Origin: Bacteroidales bacterium
Lineage (GTDB): Bacteria > Bacteroidota > Bacteroidia > Bacteroidales > Bacteroidaceae
DNA: 42,380 nucleotides
Assembly (NCBI GenBank): GCA_012518235.1
Contig: JAAYSY010000005.1
Span: forward strand, 1-42,380
Direction: 5' to 3'
Both the position numbers and the translations under genes were made by a program. Below the pieces are notes generated by a model. The model saw only the letters and a list, made by a program, of their open reading frames with translations. It was not told where the DNA came from and did no database searches. The stretch's first letter is position 1; each line of letters begins with the position of its first letter. Below, piece after piece: positions 31,045 through 40,925 of this stretch.

Positions 31045-31076
31045 AAAAAGCGAGAGATTTTATCAATCCTCTCGCT
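31042..31076 (-). terminator. Intrinsic terminator for the minus-strand 65-aa ORF
   Basis: Minus RNA AGCGAGAGGATTGATAAAATCTCTCGCT followed by TTTTTTT. Confidence 0.75.
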
Positions 31077-31108
31077 CTAGCAATTTTCACATTCAATATT
31101 CTTTATAC

Positions 31109-31306
31109 TCATTTTTCACCTCTAATTATTCCAGTAAAATCCAGTAAACTAAATATATCCCTAACAAAATGTAAGACATCAACATAGGTTGCAGATTCTT
31201 TTTCAAAGCATTCTGCTGTTTGTTGACTCTCTTTCAACTCATGAATACCAACTGGATATGTTCTACCGTCATCCCTATTATACTCTAATTTACACACTTC
31301 TGACAT
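31109..31306 (-). CDS. Hypothetical protein, 65 aa
   Basis: ATG start, balanced soluble composition (MSEVCKLEYNRDDGRTYPVGIHELKESQQTAECFEKESATYVDVLHFVRDIFSLLDFTGIIRGEK), followed ~33 nt downstream by a same-strand terminator; no overlapping gene. Confidence 0.55.
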   Translation of the reverse strand: MSEVCKLEYNRDDGRTYPVGIHELKESQQTAECFEKESATYVDVLHFVRDIFSLLDFTGIIRGEK

Positions 31307-31620
31307 AACTTTTCTTCTTTAATTAACGTTTGATTTATCTTTTTCACTTCATGGATTAGGCCTAAACTAATATGTATTCCGATTCTAAATTAAAATAGAA
31401 TAATCCACCTTTCTTTTCACCTTATGTTTACAGAATAACAAAATACAAAATAAATTGTTCGCCACAAAGCATTCTATAAAAAAATATAAATACTTTAATA
31501 TTTATTAAATAAACATTAAAATAAAAGCACATGCTTAATATGAGCGATAATTTATAATACATTTCGACTACAAAACAATTAACAGTATATTTAACTACTG
31601 TAATAAAAAACAACATTTCT

Positions 31621-32805
31621 ATGAATTGGATAAAAAAATGTTTATTTACTATTTGTTTTAGTTTATGTCTATTCACTGTAACAATGCAAGGACAACCTAA
31701 ACTAGAAAAAGAGATACAAGGGTCCAAGCTATCTATTACTCCAACAGGTCGCTTAGCAATGGATGTAGCAGTCTATGATGAAGATAAAACAACGCTCAGT
31801 AATGGAGCTGCTTTCTCTGATATACGCTTAGGATTTGATGTTTTTTATAAAAAATGGAGTGCAACCATAGACATGGGTTTTGCTAATAATAAGCTATCTC
31901 CTAAAGACATTTTTCTTCAATATAAAATAAATAACAACTCACATCTTACTGCAGGACATATTCCCGAGCCATTTGGATTAGATGCCATGGAAGGAGCGTC
32001 CAACTTGCGTTTTTTTACAGGTAGTGCATCAACTGAAGCTTTTGCTCCAGGAAGAAAAATTGGAATAGAATATACTTATTATAACTCTTACCTGTGGACA
32101 AGTACTGGATTTTTTGGTGATGGAGAAGGTATGAATGGAGAAACGGAAGGTGACGATGGATATGCCGTTACTTCACGATTGATATTTAATCCCTTACAAA
32201 ATAAAGGCGCTATATTTCACATAGGATTAGCAGGTTCATTTAGAAAAGCAGATGCTAATGGAATAGACGAAACAACTAATAAAGAAAAAAGTAAAAGTAT
32301 TATTTATGGAAGTCCCTTATTAACACAAGTAAAAAAGAAGGACTTCTTAAATGCAGAGATAACTCATGCTGATTATCAAGCTAAATATGCTATCGAATTA
32401 ATTGCTGCTTATGGTCCCGTTGCTTTACAAGGAGAGTATTTTTATACTAATGTAAAAAGAAAACAGGACTTCACTAGCTATCAAGCAAGTGGTGCATATG
32501 CACAAATCAGTTATATACTTTTAGGAGAAAAGCAAACTTATGCTTCTTCTGTTGCAAGACTAGGTCGTCTCAAACCTAAAGATTTAGAACTCGTTATACG
32601 TTATAATTACACTGATTTAGACTGTAAGCATGCAGAAATATTTGGTGGTAAAATAAGTGATTGGTCATTAGCATTAAACTATCAATTGAATAAATATATA
32701 GCATTTAAATTAAACTACTCAAACATAAAATTAGGGAAATTCACTCCCTTAGCTGCAGGCGAAAGAATCAATCTTTTTCAAGCACGTGCACTATTTGTGT
32801 TTTAA
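31621..32805 (+). CDS. Phosphate-selective porin OprO/OprP-like outer-membrane protein
   Basis: Signal peptide; GAAFSDIRLGFDVFYKKWSATIDMGFANNKLSPKDIFLQYKINNNSHLTAGHIPEPFGLD; terminal aromatic F (ALFVF). Confidence 0.8.
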   Translation: MNWIKKCLFTICFSLCLFTVTMQGQPKLEKEIQGSKLSITPTGRLAMDVAVYDEDKTTLSNGAAFSDIRLGFDVFYKKWSATIDMGFANNKLSPKDIFLQYKINNNSHLTAGHIPEPFGLDAMEGASNLRFFTGSASTEAFAPGRKIGIEYTYYNSYLWTSTGFFGDGEGMNGETEGDDGYAVTSRLIFNPLQNKGAIFHIGLAGSFRKADANGIDETTNKEKSKSIIYGSPLLTQVKKKDFLNAEITHADYQAKYAIELIAAYGPVALQGEYFYTNVKRKQDFTSYQASGAYAQISYILLGEKQTYASSVARLGRLKPKDLELVIRYNYTDLDCKHAEIFGGKISDWSLALNYQLNKYIAFKLNYSNIKLGKFTPLAAGERINLFQARALFVF

Positions 32806-32834
32806 AGTGATAAAAAAGACTAGTACATAAAAGA

Positions 32835-32888
32835 ATATTAAAAATAAAGGTCTAAAGTAACGTTACTTTAGACCTTTATTTTTAATAT
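32835..32888. terminator. Bidirectional terminator: perfect 54-bp palindrome
   Basis: ATATTAAAAATAAAGGTCTAAAGTAAC|GTTACTTTAGACCTTTATTTTTAATAT, between convergent porin and ackA. Confidence 0.9.
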
Positions 32889-32926
32889 CTCACCAATTAA
32901 TTAGTTCAAAGGAATATTCTTTTATT

Positions 32927-34126
32927 CTATAAACCCAAAATGGTGCGTGTATCTGAAGCAATCATAAACTCCTCATCAGTAGGTACAACTACAACTTTCA
33001 CTTTAGAATCATCTGAGGTAATGATAGCCTCATCTCCCCTTGTTTTTTGATTTACAGCTTCATCAATTTTCACTCCAAGGTAAGCCAATTTTTCACAAAC
33101 AGAAGATCTAAATCGGATATGATTTTCACCCACTCCACCAGTGAACACAATTACATCAACACCTCCCATGGCAGCGACATAAGCCCCTATGTATTTTGTA
33201 ACACGATAGAAGTACATCTCTTGAGCCAATTTAGCATTCTCGTTTCCCTTTTCAATAGCAGCATCTAATTCACGCATATCAGAAGACACCCCTGAAACAC
33301 CTTTAAGACCACTTTTTTTATTTACTAAATCGGAAACACCTTGTGAATCTAAATTCTCCTTATCCATCAAAAAGGTTAACACGCCCGCATCAATATCACC
33401 AGAGCGTGTACCCATCATTAATCCTTCAACTGGAGTAAGTCCCATAGAAGTATCAATAGACTTACCATTTTTAACAGCAGTTATTGAGCCTCCATTACCT
33501 ACATGGCAAGTAATTATTTTTTTGTTATTAGCATCAACTTCTAAAATATCACACACTCGTTTTGCTACGTAACGATGACTTGTACCATGAAAACCATAAC
33601 GACGTATACCATACTTTTCATATAAGTCGTAAGGAATAGCATACATGAAAGCATAATTAGGCATGGTTTGATGAAACGCAGTATCGAAAACAGCTACTTG
33701 AGGTACTTTTGGTAATACCTTAGTAATGGTATGAACTCCTTTTAAATTGGCAGGATTATGAAGAGGAGCTAAATCAGAGCACTCTTCCACCTCTTTAATT
33801 ACTTCATCAGTTATTAACACTGAAGCATTAAATTTCTCACCTCCATGTACGATCCTATGACCTACAGCTGTAATTTCATCTAACGAACTCAAACAACCAT
33901 ATTCTGGAGAAGTTAAGGTATCAAGCACAAACTTAATCCCTTTCGTATGTTCTGCAATATCTTCTTCTAAAATCGCACTTTCACCATTAGGTCTTTTTAG
34001 CTTTAAAAAAGACCCTTTTAAACCAATCTTCTCAATTCCACCCTGAGCAATAACCTCACGGCTATCCATTTCGAATAGCTTATACTTTATAGATGAACTT
34101 CCACAGTTCAATACTAAAATTTTCAT
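32927..34126 (-). CDS. ackA: Acetate kinase
   Basis: MKILVLNCGSSSIKYKL; RRYGFHGTSHRYV; VVFTGGVGEN. Confidence 0.99.
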   Translation of the reverse strand: MKILVLNCGSSSIKYKLFEMDSREVIAQGGIEKIGLKGSFLKLKRPNGESAILEEDIAEHTKGIKFVLDTLTSPEYGCLSSLDEITAVGHRIVHGGEKFNASVLITDEVIKEVEECSDLAPLHNPANLKGVHTITKVLPKVPQVAVFDTAFHQTMPNYAFMYAIPYDLYEKYGIRRYGFHGTSHRYVAKRVCDILEVDANNKKIITCHVGNGGSITAVKNGKSIDTSMGLTPVEGLMMGTRSGDIDAGVLTFLMDKENLDSQGVSDLVNKKSGLKGVSGVSSDMRELDAAIEKGNENAKLAQEMYFYRVTKYIGAYVAAMGGVDVIVFTGGVGENHIRFRSSVCEKLAYLGVKIDEAVNQKTRGDEAIITSDDSKVKVVVVPTDEEFMIASDTRTILGL

Positions 34127-34130
34127 ATAC

Positions 34131-35150
34131 TTATTTCTTTGTGTTTTTTTGACAAATAGCTTGATTAGCGGTGATTGCTATCATTAAATAAATATCATCA
34201 ACAGAACATCCACGCGATAAATCATTTACTGGTGATGCAATACCCTGTAAAATAGGTCCAATAGCTTCAGCATTACCTAAGCGTTCTACCAACTTATAAC
34301 CAATATTACCCACTTCTAGATTAGGAACAATTAATACGTTTGCTTTACCTGCAATCGGTGAGTTTGGTGCTTTATTAGCTCCCACAGAAGGAACTAGAGC
34401 AGCATCTGCTTGTAATTCACCATCTACTTGTAAAGTCGGATCTAACTCTTTAGCTTTTTTCACAGCCTCAACAACTTTATCTACTACTTCATGTTTTGCT
34501 GAACCTTTTGTTGAAAAGCTCAACATAGCTACACGTGGTTCTTCAATACCAGCCACCGCCTTTGCTGTTTGTGCAGAACATACTGCAATTTGGGCTAATT
34601 GATTAGCATCTGGCATAGGTGTTACGGCTACATCGCCCATAATGATACGTCCATTAACCCCATAGTCTGGGGCTTTGGTCATCAATAACATGGCACCCGA
34701 AACACAAGTAATACCTGGCTGTGTACGTATAATTTGAAGTGCAGGACGTAATACATCACTTGTTAGATTTCGAGCTCCTGCTAGCATACCATCTCCATCA
34801 CCACTTTTTATCATTAAACAACCTAAGTAAAGTGGATTAAGGACTACTTTATTAGCTTCTTCTAAAGTCATCCCTTTTGATTTTCTCAAATCGTAAAGTA
34901 ATTGAGCATACTCTGCCTTTTTAAGATGATTTTCAGGATCAACTAAAGTTGCTTTGTTTATATTTCCAACTCCTAATCTCTTAGCTTCTTTTTGTATCTC
35001 ACTTGGATTTCCTATAAGAAACAATTCTGCAACCCCTTCTGTTAAAATAAGATTGGCTGCTCTTAAGGTTCTTTCTTCTGTTCCTTCAGGAAGAATAATA
35101 CGTTGAGGATTAGCCTTAGCTTTCTCAACAAGTTGTTCTATTAATCCCAT
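34131..35150 (-). CDS. pta: Phosphate acetyltransferase
   Basis: 339 aa; RIILPEGTEERTLRAA; LTSDVLRPALQIIRTQPG; VLIVPNLEVGNIGYKLVERL; adjacent to ackA. Confidence 0.97.
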   Translation of the reverse strand: MGLIEQLVEKAKANPQRIILPEGTEERTLRAANLILTEGVAELFLIGNPSEIQKEAKRLGVGNINKATLVDPENHLKKAEYAQLLYDLRKSKGMTLEEANKVVLNPLYLGCLMIKSGDGDGMLAGARNLTSDVLRPALQIIRTQPGITCVSGAMLLMTKAPDYGVNGRIIMGDVAVTPMPDANQLAQIAVCSAQTAKAVAGIEEPRVAMLSFSTKGSAKHEVVDKVVEAVKKAKELDPTLQVDGELQADAALVPSVGANKAPNSPIAGKANVLIVPNLEVGNIGYKLVERLGNAEAIGPILQGIASPVNDLSRGCSVDDIYLMIAITANQAICQKNTKK

Positions 35151-35221
35151 TCTGCTATTTATTTATTTTATTTATTAATATTTTACAATCAATTGAATGT
35201 AATAAGATGTATATTATTCTT

Positions 35222-35229
35222 CAAAAATA
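35222..35229 (-). promoter_or_regulatory. Candidate -7 box (TATTTTTG) for pta-ackA
   Basis: Minus strand TAnnTTTG match about 72 nt upstream of pta ATG. Confidence 0.4.
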
Positions 35230-35412
35230 CACATAATTGCTATATATACATTGCAATTTCGACTCTATTTTGAATCGTTTTATTAAAGTTTATTTATATT
35301 CTTTATAAAGTTTAATTTACTCTAAAAAGGATGTTAATCTTTCTGTTTTTATAACAAAAACAGATATTCATGTGTTATATACACCAGAAACTAACAATCA
35401 GAATATTTTATT

Positions 35413-36333
35413 ATGTTGAATTTTAAAGATATCACTTTATCAGATCGTGATCGTATCACCTCTTACACTTTAAATAGCAATCGTAGAAATTGCGACCTTT
35501 CGTTTTCAAATTTATGCTGTTGGCGCTTTTTATATGATACGCAATTTGCAGAAATGGATGGATTTATTGTTTTTAAGTTCTGGGCACATGGTCAATTAGC
35601 ATATATGATGCCTGTAGGGCAAGGAGACTTAAAAAAAGTAGTAAACAAAATGATCGAAGATGCAGAAAAAGAAGGTGAACCCCTTGTGATGCTTGGAGTG
35701 AGTAGCGAGATGAGAGAGGAATTGGAAGAAATAATGCCTAAGACCTTTGCATACACAATTGACAGAGACTATGCTGACTATATTTACCTTAAAGAAAACT
35801 TAGCCGAACTAAAAGGTCGTAAATTCCAACAAAAAAGGAATCATGTAAACCGATTTATTAAAGCACATGATAATCATAAATTTGTGCCAATCACAACACC
35901 TGAACACATTAAAGAGTGTTTACATTTTGAAACAGAATGGTGCAAACAAAATGAGTGTGATAAACACGAAGGAACAGGTAATGAAAGAGAGGCTATTATT
36001 TATGGACTGAATAACTTCGATGAGCTAGGTCTTAAAGGCGGAATTTTATATGCTGAGGACAAAGTGGTGGCATTCACTTATGGTATGCCCATCAATGCAG
36101 ACACTTTTGGTACTCATGTTGAAAAAGCAGATGCTACAGTTGAAGGAGCCTATGCTATGATTAATCGTGAATTTGCTAGATATATACCCGAACAATATAC
36201 TTATATAAATAGAGAAGAAGATTTAGGTATACCTGGGCTAAGAAGAGCTAAGCTCTCTTATAATCCTACAATAATATTAGACAAACATATGGTATCTCTT
36301 CAAACAGATGCTGTAGATGAATTAGACTGGTAA
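35413..36333 (+). CDS. DUF2156 (phosphatidylglycerol lysyltransferase-like) domain protein
   Basis: 306 aa; LKGRKFQQKRNHVNRFIKAH, YAMINREFARYIPEQYTYINREEDLGIPGLRRAKLSYNP. Confidence 0.85.
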   Translation: MLNFKDITLSDRDRITSYTLNSNRRNCDLSFSNLCCWRFLYDTQFAEMDGFIVFKFWAHGQLAYMMPVGQGDLKKVVNKMIEDAEKEGEPLVMLGVSSEMREELEEIMPKTFAYTIDRDYADYIYLKENLAELKGRKFQQKRNHVNRFIKAHDNHKFVPITTPEHIKECLHFETEWCKQNECDKHEGTGNEREAIIYGLNNFDELGLKGGILYAEDKVVAFTYGMPINADTFGTHVEKADATVEGAYAMINREFARYIPEQYTYINREEDLGIPGLRRAKLSYNPTIILDKHMVSLQTDAVDELDW

Positions 36334-37358
36334 TGAAAAATTCTATAAAAAAACAAATTCGTAAACTTTGGGAGTGTTGCTTTGGTGACAGTCCCAAGTT
36401 TATTGACCTCTATTTTAATAAACGTTATACCCACGAACGTAATCTAGTTATTACAAAAGATGAGAAAGTAGTTTCTGCATTACAATTATTACCCTACCCT
36501 CTAAAAGTTTATAATCAAATTGTTGATACGCTTTATATATCAGGAGCAGCTACTTTTCCTGAATATCGGAATCAAGGAGTAATGAAACAGCTTATACTAA
36601 AGTCATTCCACCGTATGCAAAACCAATCTATTCCTATATCTACACTTATTCCTGCGGAGCATTGGCTATTTGATTATTATGAAAAAAGTGGATATGCAAC
36701 TGTTTTTTATGCAAAACAACAAACAGTAAAAAAGGAAGATCTTTCTAATCATCAACCTACAACAGCCTACCGATTCAGTTCGCAAACAAAATTCAACAAA
36801 GAGCTTCAATCTTATATGGACAATAAGCTAAAAGAACTTCCTTGTAGCATTTTACATCCTCAAGAAGATATGGAAGTTGTATTAGCCGACTTAGCTTTAG
36901 CTGATGGAGATATTATAGTAATTAATAAAGAGAAAAACATAGTCGGTTTTGCTATTATATGGCAAAAGGAAAATGTTATTTACATTAATGAACTCATAGC
37001 TGACTCTACAGATATAGAAAAGGATTTATTCTATTTTCTATTGAAATCGAATCAGGGATATGACACTATTCAAAGAATTACACCTTCAACACAAGAAAAA
37101 GGAGAACCTTTAGGTATGCTACGTATTATTAATTTAGAAAGCATACTAAATATATTTGCTCAAAATAATCCTAACCAATCGATTGATTTTAATCTTATCG
37201 ATTCTATACTTGAGACAAACAGTGGTTATTACAAAATAGATAAGGGGATATGTATAAAAAAGGACCTCCAAGAAGGAGTTCCATATAAAAACATTGTAGA
37301 TGTTACTAGAGATTTATTCTTACCATTGAACCCATACATGAGTTTAATGCTTAACTAA
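36333..37358 (+). CDS. GNAT family N-acetyltransferase
   Basis: 341 aa; ISGAATFPEYRNQGVMKQLILKSFHRMQNQSIPISTLIPA; 1-nt overlap with the upstream stop (TAATG). Confidence 0.82.
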   Translation: MKNSIKKQIRKLWECCFGDSPKFIDLYFNKRYTHERNLVITKDEKVVSALQLLPYPLKVYNQIVDTLYISGAATFPEYRNQGVMKQLILKSFHRMQNQSIPISTLIPAEHWLFDYYEKSGYATVFYAKQQTVKKEDLSNHQPTTAYRFSSQTKFNKELQSYMDNKLKELPCSILHPQEDMEVVLADLALADGDIIVINKEKNIVGFAIIWQKENVIYINELIADSTDIEKDLFYFLLKSNQGYDTIQRITPSTQEKGEPLGMLRIINLESILNIFAQNNPNQSIDFNLIDSILETNSGYYKIDKGICIKKDLQEGVPYKNIVDVTRDLFLPLNPYMSLMLN

Positions 37359-37414
37359 CTACATAGATTAGATTAGTATAACTTACTACTTAAAAAGTAA
37401 AAAAAACAAAGAAA

Positions 37415-38179
37415 TTAGTTTCTATCAGATAAAATACTCTCCAATTCTTCAGCACTAACATTTATATGAAAACGTCCTTGATTAGCAACAGATATATGAC
37501 CTGTTTCTTCTGAAACAATAATGGCACAAGCATCAGACTCTTGGGAGATTCCCATAGCTGCACGATGTCTTAGACCAAAATCTTTAGGTATATTTTGACT
37601 ATGAGAAACAGGTAAAATACAGCCTGCAGCCATTATTCTTTTTTTACTAATAATCATAGCTCCATCATGCAACGGACTATTTTTAAAGAATATATTCTCT
37701 ATTAAACGTTGATTAATATTTGCATTCAGTGACTCACCTGTTCGAGCCACATCAATCAATGGAAAAGTGCGTTCTAAAACAATTAAGGCTCCTACCTTCT
37801 GTTTACTCATACTTAAACAAGCCATAACAACAGGCATATATTCATTCTCCTCAGCAACTGGTTTTCCATTTCCTGTAAAAAACCGTAATAAAGCACTAGC
37901 ATGCCGATGAGACCCTAATGTTAATAAAAAACGCCTAATTTCATCTTGAAATAAAACGATCAGAGCAATAGCACCTACACTGACCACCATATCAAATATT
38001 GATCCCAGTAACCGCATCTCTAAAACAAAAGAAACAACTACCCAAATCAATATAAAAATTAAGATTCCAGCAAACACATTGATAGAACCTGAAGCCTTCA
38101 TTAATTTATAAGTATAAAATAACAATAAGGCAACAGATAAAATATCTAAAAAGTCTTTTATTCCAAAATCAAAAAACAC
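37415..38179 (-). CDS. cdaA: Diadenylate cyclase (membrane-anchored DisA_N family)
   Basis: 254 aa; N-terminal membrane helices, ENIFFKNSPLHDGAMIISKKRIMAAGCILPVS, LGLRHRAAMGIS-like (FGLRHRAAMGISQESDACAIIVSEETG). Starts with GTG. Confidence 0.95.
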   Translation of the reverse strand: MFFDFGIKDFLDILSVALLLFYTYKLMKASGSINVFAGILIFILIWVVVSFVLEMRLLGSIFDMVVSVGAIALIVLFQDEIRRFLLTLGSHRHASALLRFFTGNGKPVAEENEYMPVVMACLSMSKQKVGALIVLERTFPLIDVARTGESLNANINQRLIENIFFKNSPLHDGAMIISKKRIMAAGCILPVSHSQNIPKDFGLRHRAAMGISQESDACAIIVSEETGHISVANQGRFHINVSAEELESILSDRN

Positions 38180-38198
38180 AATTCGTCTATTTATTAGA

Positions 38199-39059
38199 TT
38201 ATCTCTTTGCTTGTTTCATTGTTTCAACAATTTTCACTGCTTCAACAGCTTCTCTCACGTCATGCACACGTAATATTTGAGCTCCCTGTAACAGCGCTAT
38301 AGTGTTTAATACAGTAGTTCCATTTAATGCTTCACTGGGAGTGTTTTCTAATAATTGATAAATCATTGACTTCCTTGAAAAACCCACTAAAAGAGGTAAA
38401 TCAAAAATAGAGAAATCACTTATATAATTCAACAACTCGTAGTTATGAGATAAATTCTTCGCAAAACCAAAACCAGGGTCAAGCACAATATCGTTTACCC
38501 CTAACTGACGAAGCTCAGACACCTTTTCTGCAAAATAAAGAAAAATATCCCTAACTAAAAGATCATACATAGGATTATTTTGCATAGTCTGGGGGATTCC
38601 TTTCATATGCATTAAAATGTATGGAACTTGTAAATCAGCTACGGTTTGAAACATGTTTTTATCTAAGCTTCCACCAGATATATCATTAACTATAGCAACG
38701 CCAAACTCTTCCACACACATTTTAGCTACATCAGCTCTAAAAGTATCTACAGAAAGAACTAGCGAGCTAGATGAAAAATTGTTTTGTATCAAGGTTAATG
38801 CGTTACGCAATCTATCCATCTCCTCCTTAATAGTAACTTCAGCAGCACTGGGACGAGAGGAATAACCTCCTAAGTCAATGATAGCAGCTCCTTCTTCAAT
38901 TATCTCCTTTACACGACTAATAATATCTGCATCACACTCTTTTCTACTAGATTTAAAAAAAGAATCTGGAGTGACATTTAATATGCCCATAACCTTAGGC
39001 GTAGATAAATCTAATAAGTTTCCATTCACATTTAAGGTCGTTGGTATTGTTAAACTCAT
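38199..39059 (-). CDS. folP: Dihydropteroate synthase
   Basis: VMGILNVTPDSFF, IIDLGGYSSRPSAAEV, VNDISGGSLD, DPGFGFAKNLSHN. ATG 39059 preferred to the TTG at 39068. Confidence 0.97.
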   Translation of the reverse strand: MSLTIPTTLNVNGNLLDLSTPKVMGILNVTPDSFFKSSRKECDADIISRVKEIIEEGAAIIDLGGYSSRPSAAEVTIKEEMDRLRNALTLIQNNFSSSSLVLSVDTFRADVAKMCVEEFGVAIVNDISGGSLDKNMFQTVADLQVPYILMHMKGIPQTMQNNPMYDLLVRDIFLYFAEKVSELRQLGVNDIVLDPGFGFAKNLSHNYELLNYISDFSIFDLPLLVGFSRKSMIYQLLENTPSEALNGTTVLNTIALLQGAQILRVHDVREAVEAVKIVETMKQAKR

Positions 39060-39086
39060 AGCGTTCAATTATTATGGTGACAATTA

Positions 39087-39136
39087 CAAATGTAAATAAA
39101 ATATCGTTCTCATTAGAAGATTATCGACTATCTTTG
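39087..39136. promoter_or_regulatory. Divergent candidate -7 boxes for folP (-) and murF (+)
   Basis: Minus TACATTTG (39094..39087) and plus TATCTTTG (39129..39136), each about 20-30 nt from its ATG; -33 elements unclear. Confidence 0.45.
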
Positions 39137-39155
39137 TGATACAAATCTAAGAAAC

Positions 39156-40460
39156 ATGAATATTGCTGATTTATACTCCATTTTTCAATCTTGCTCGGAG
39201 GTCACTACTGATAGCAGAAATTGTAAGCAAAACGCTCTTTTTATTGCCTTAAAAGGAGTCTCATATAATGGAAATGCTTATGCTGAAATGGCTCTATCTA
39301 AAGGATGTTCGTACGTAATAGTCGACGATAAAGAATTTTACAAAAAAGAGAACGAACACTATATTTGGAGTGAGAATTCTTTAAAAACACTACAAGAACT
39401 AGCAAACTATCATAGAAAACACTTTTCTATCCCTCTTTTAGGCATCACTGGAACCAATGGTAAAACAACGACTAAAGAGTTGATAGCAGCTGTTTTATCT
39501 ACACATTTCTCTGTGCTGTATACCGAAGGAAACTTAAATAACCACATTGGTGTTCCTTTAACACTATTGCGATTAAAAGAAAACCATGAGTTTGCCATTA
39601 TTGAAATGGGAGCTAGTCACCCAGGAGATATAGAAGAACTAGTTAATATTGCCGAACCAACCTGTGGAATCATTACAAATATAGGAAAAGCTCATATTGA
39701 GGGTTTTGGGTCCATTGAGGGAGTTAAAAAGACAAAAGAAGAATTATACACTTATTTATCTACTCAAAAAGACAGCTTAGTCTATAAAAATGCAGATGAT
39801 AACGTACTGCTTGAATTAAGTACTAATAAAGAATTTAAACAATTCACTTATGGAGCATCTAGTGATTGCGACATTACTGGAAGAATTCAAAGTATGACTC
39901 CATTTGTTCGCTTTGAATGGAAAAGACAAAATGAAAACACATTCCACTCAATACAAACTCAACTTATAGGATCATATAATTTACCAAACCTATTAGCAGC
40001 AGTTAGCCTAGGAACCTATTTCAAAATCTCAACAGAGAAAATAAACCAAGCAATAGCTGGCTATCTACCAGAAAATAATCGCTCACAACTTAAAAAAACA
40101 CAAAACAACACACTAATTATAGATGCTTACAATGCTAACCCTAGCAGCATGCAAGCCTCTTTAATTAATTTCACAACACTTCCTGACTCAAATAAAGTGG
40201 TTATTCTAGGAGAAATGCGAGAATTAGGAGATATATCTCGCAAAGAGCATACTCAACTTATTGATACTCTTAAAAAGAACACTTTTGATAACATCTACTT
40301 AGTGGGAAAAACCTTTTTATGTCTTGATACTAATATCTCTCGTTATGGAACGGTTGAGGAATTAATTGAAGAGCTACGAAACAAGCCTTTACAAGGTAAA
40401 ACAATTTTAATTAAAGGCTCTAGAGGTGTTCAGTTAGAAAAAGTTATACCTCTTCTTTAA
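39156..40460 (+). CDS. murF: UDP-N-acetylmuramoyl-tripeptide--D-alanyl-D-alanine ligase
   Basis: TTDSRNCKQNALFIALKG, GITGTNGKTTTKELIAAVLS, EMGASHPGDIEELVNIAEPTCGIITNIGKAHIEGFGS. Confidence 0.97.
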   Translation: MNIADLYSIFQSCSEVTTDSRNCKQNALFIALKGVSYNGNAYAEMALSKGCSYVIVDDKEFYKKENEHYIWSENSLKTLQELANYHRKHFSIPLLGITGTNGKTTTKELIAAVLSTHFSVLYTEGNLNNHIGVPLTLLRLKENHEFAIIEMGASHPGDIEELVNIAEPTCGIITNIGKAHIEGFGSIEGVKKTKEELYTYLSTQKDSLVYKNADDNVLLELSTNKEFKQFTYGASSDCDITGRIQSMTPFVRFEWKRQNENTFHSIQTQLIGSYNLPNLLAAVSLGTYFKISTEKINQAIAGYLPENNRSQLKKTQNNTLIIDAYNANPSSMQASLINFTTLPDSNKVVILGEMRELGDISRKEHTQLIDTLKKNTFDNIYLVGKTFLCLDTNISRYGTVEELIEELRNKPLQGKTILIKGSRGVQLEKVIPLL

Positions 40461-40842
40461 AATAGTACTTAGCTAATAAAGGTTTAAGAAAAAATCGAGC
40501 GAAAAAAAAGGCTCCTAAAGCACCTAGTGAATTAGATAAAAAATCCCCCCACTCACCTCCTCTATATGTGGTTGCATACTCTTGCAATAACTCTATTGCC
40601 CCACCTAATAGTATAGGAAAAACTAAACCTACAAGATACCCATTCTGCATTTTATTCTTATGACTCCTTAGATAATCAAACCATAAAGCGGACCCTACTC
40701 CCAAATACATTAAAAAGTGAATCACTTTATCTAAATGCTCAAATAGAGATACAGACTCAATAGTAGGGGGCTTAAAAAAAGAAAGATAAAGTAATAATCC
40801 AATAGCTAAAATTGAACATAAATAGTTTCTAAGAAAACGCAT
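40444..40842 (-). CDS. VanZ family protein
   Basis: 132 aa, hydrophobic; SLFEHLDKVIHFLMYLGVGSALWFDYL, GGAIELLQEYATTYRGGEWGDFLSNSLGALGAFF. Confidence 0.85.
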   Translation of the reverse strand: MRFLRNYLCSILAIGLLLYLSFFKPPTIESVSLFEHLDKVIHFLMYLGVGSALWFDYLRSHKNKMQNGYLVGLVFPILLGGAIELLQEYATTYRGGEWGDFLSNSLGALGAFFFARFFLKPLLAKYYFKEEV

Positions 40843-40925
40843 TTTAACAGAATTATAAGGAATTCAATCCAATTTGAATAAATTTATATACCTTTAGATT
40901 GCAAATCTAACTATTTGATAGCAAC

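Noticed and set aside
31428-31727. 99-aa minus ORF overlapping the porin start
   Set aside because: Phe/Tyr/Ile-rich composition typical of translated AT-rich spacer; overlaps a well-supported gene.
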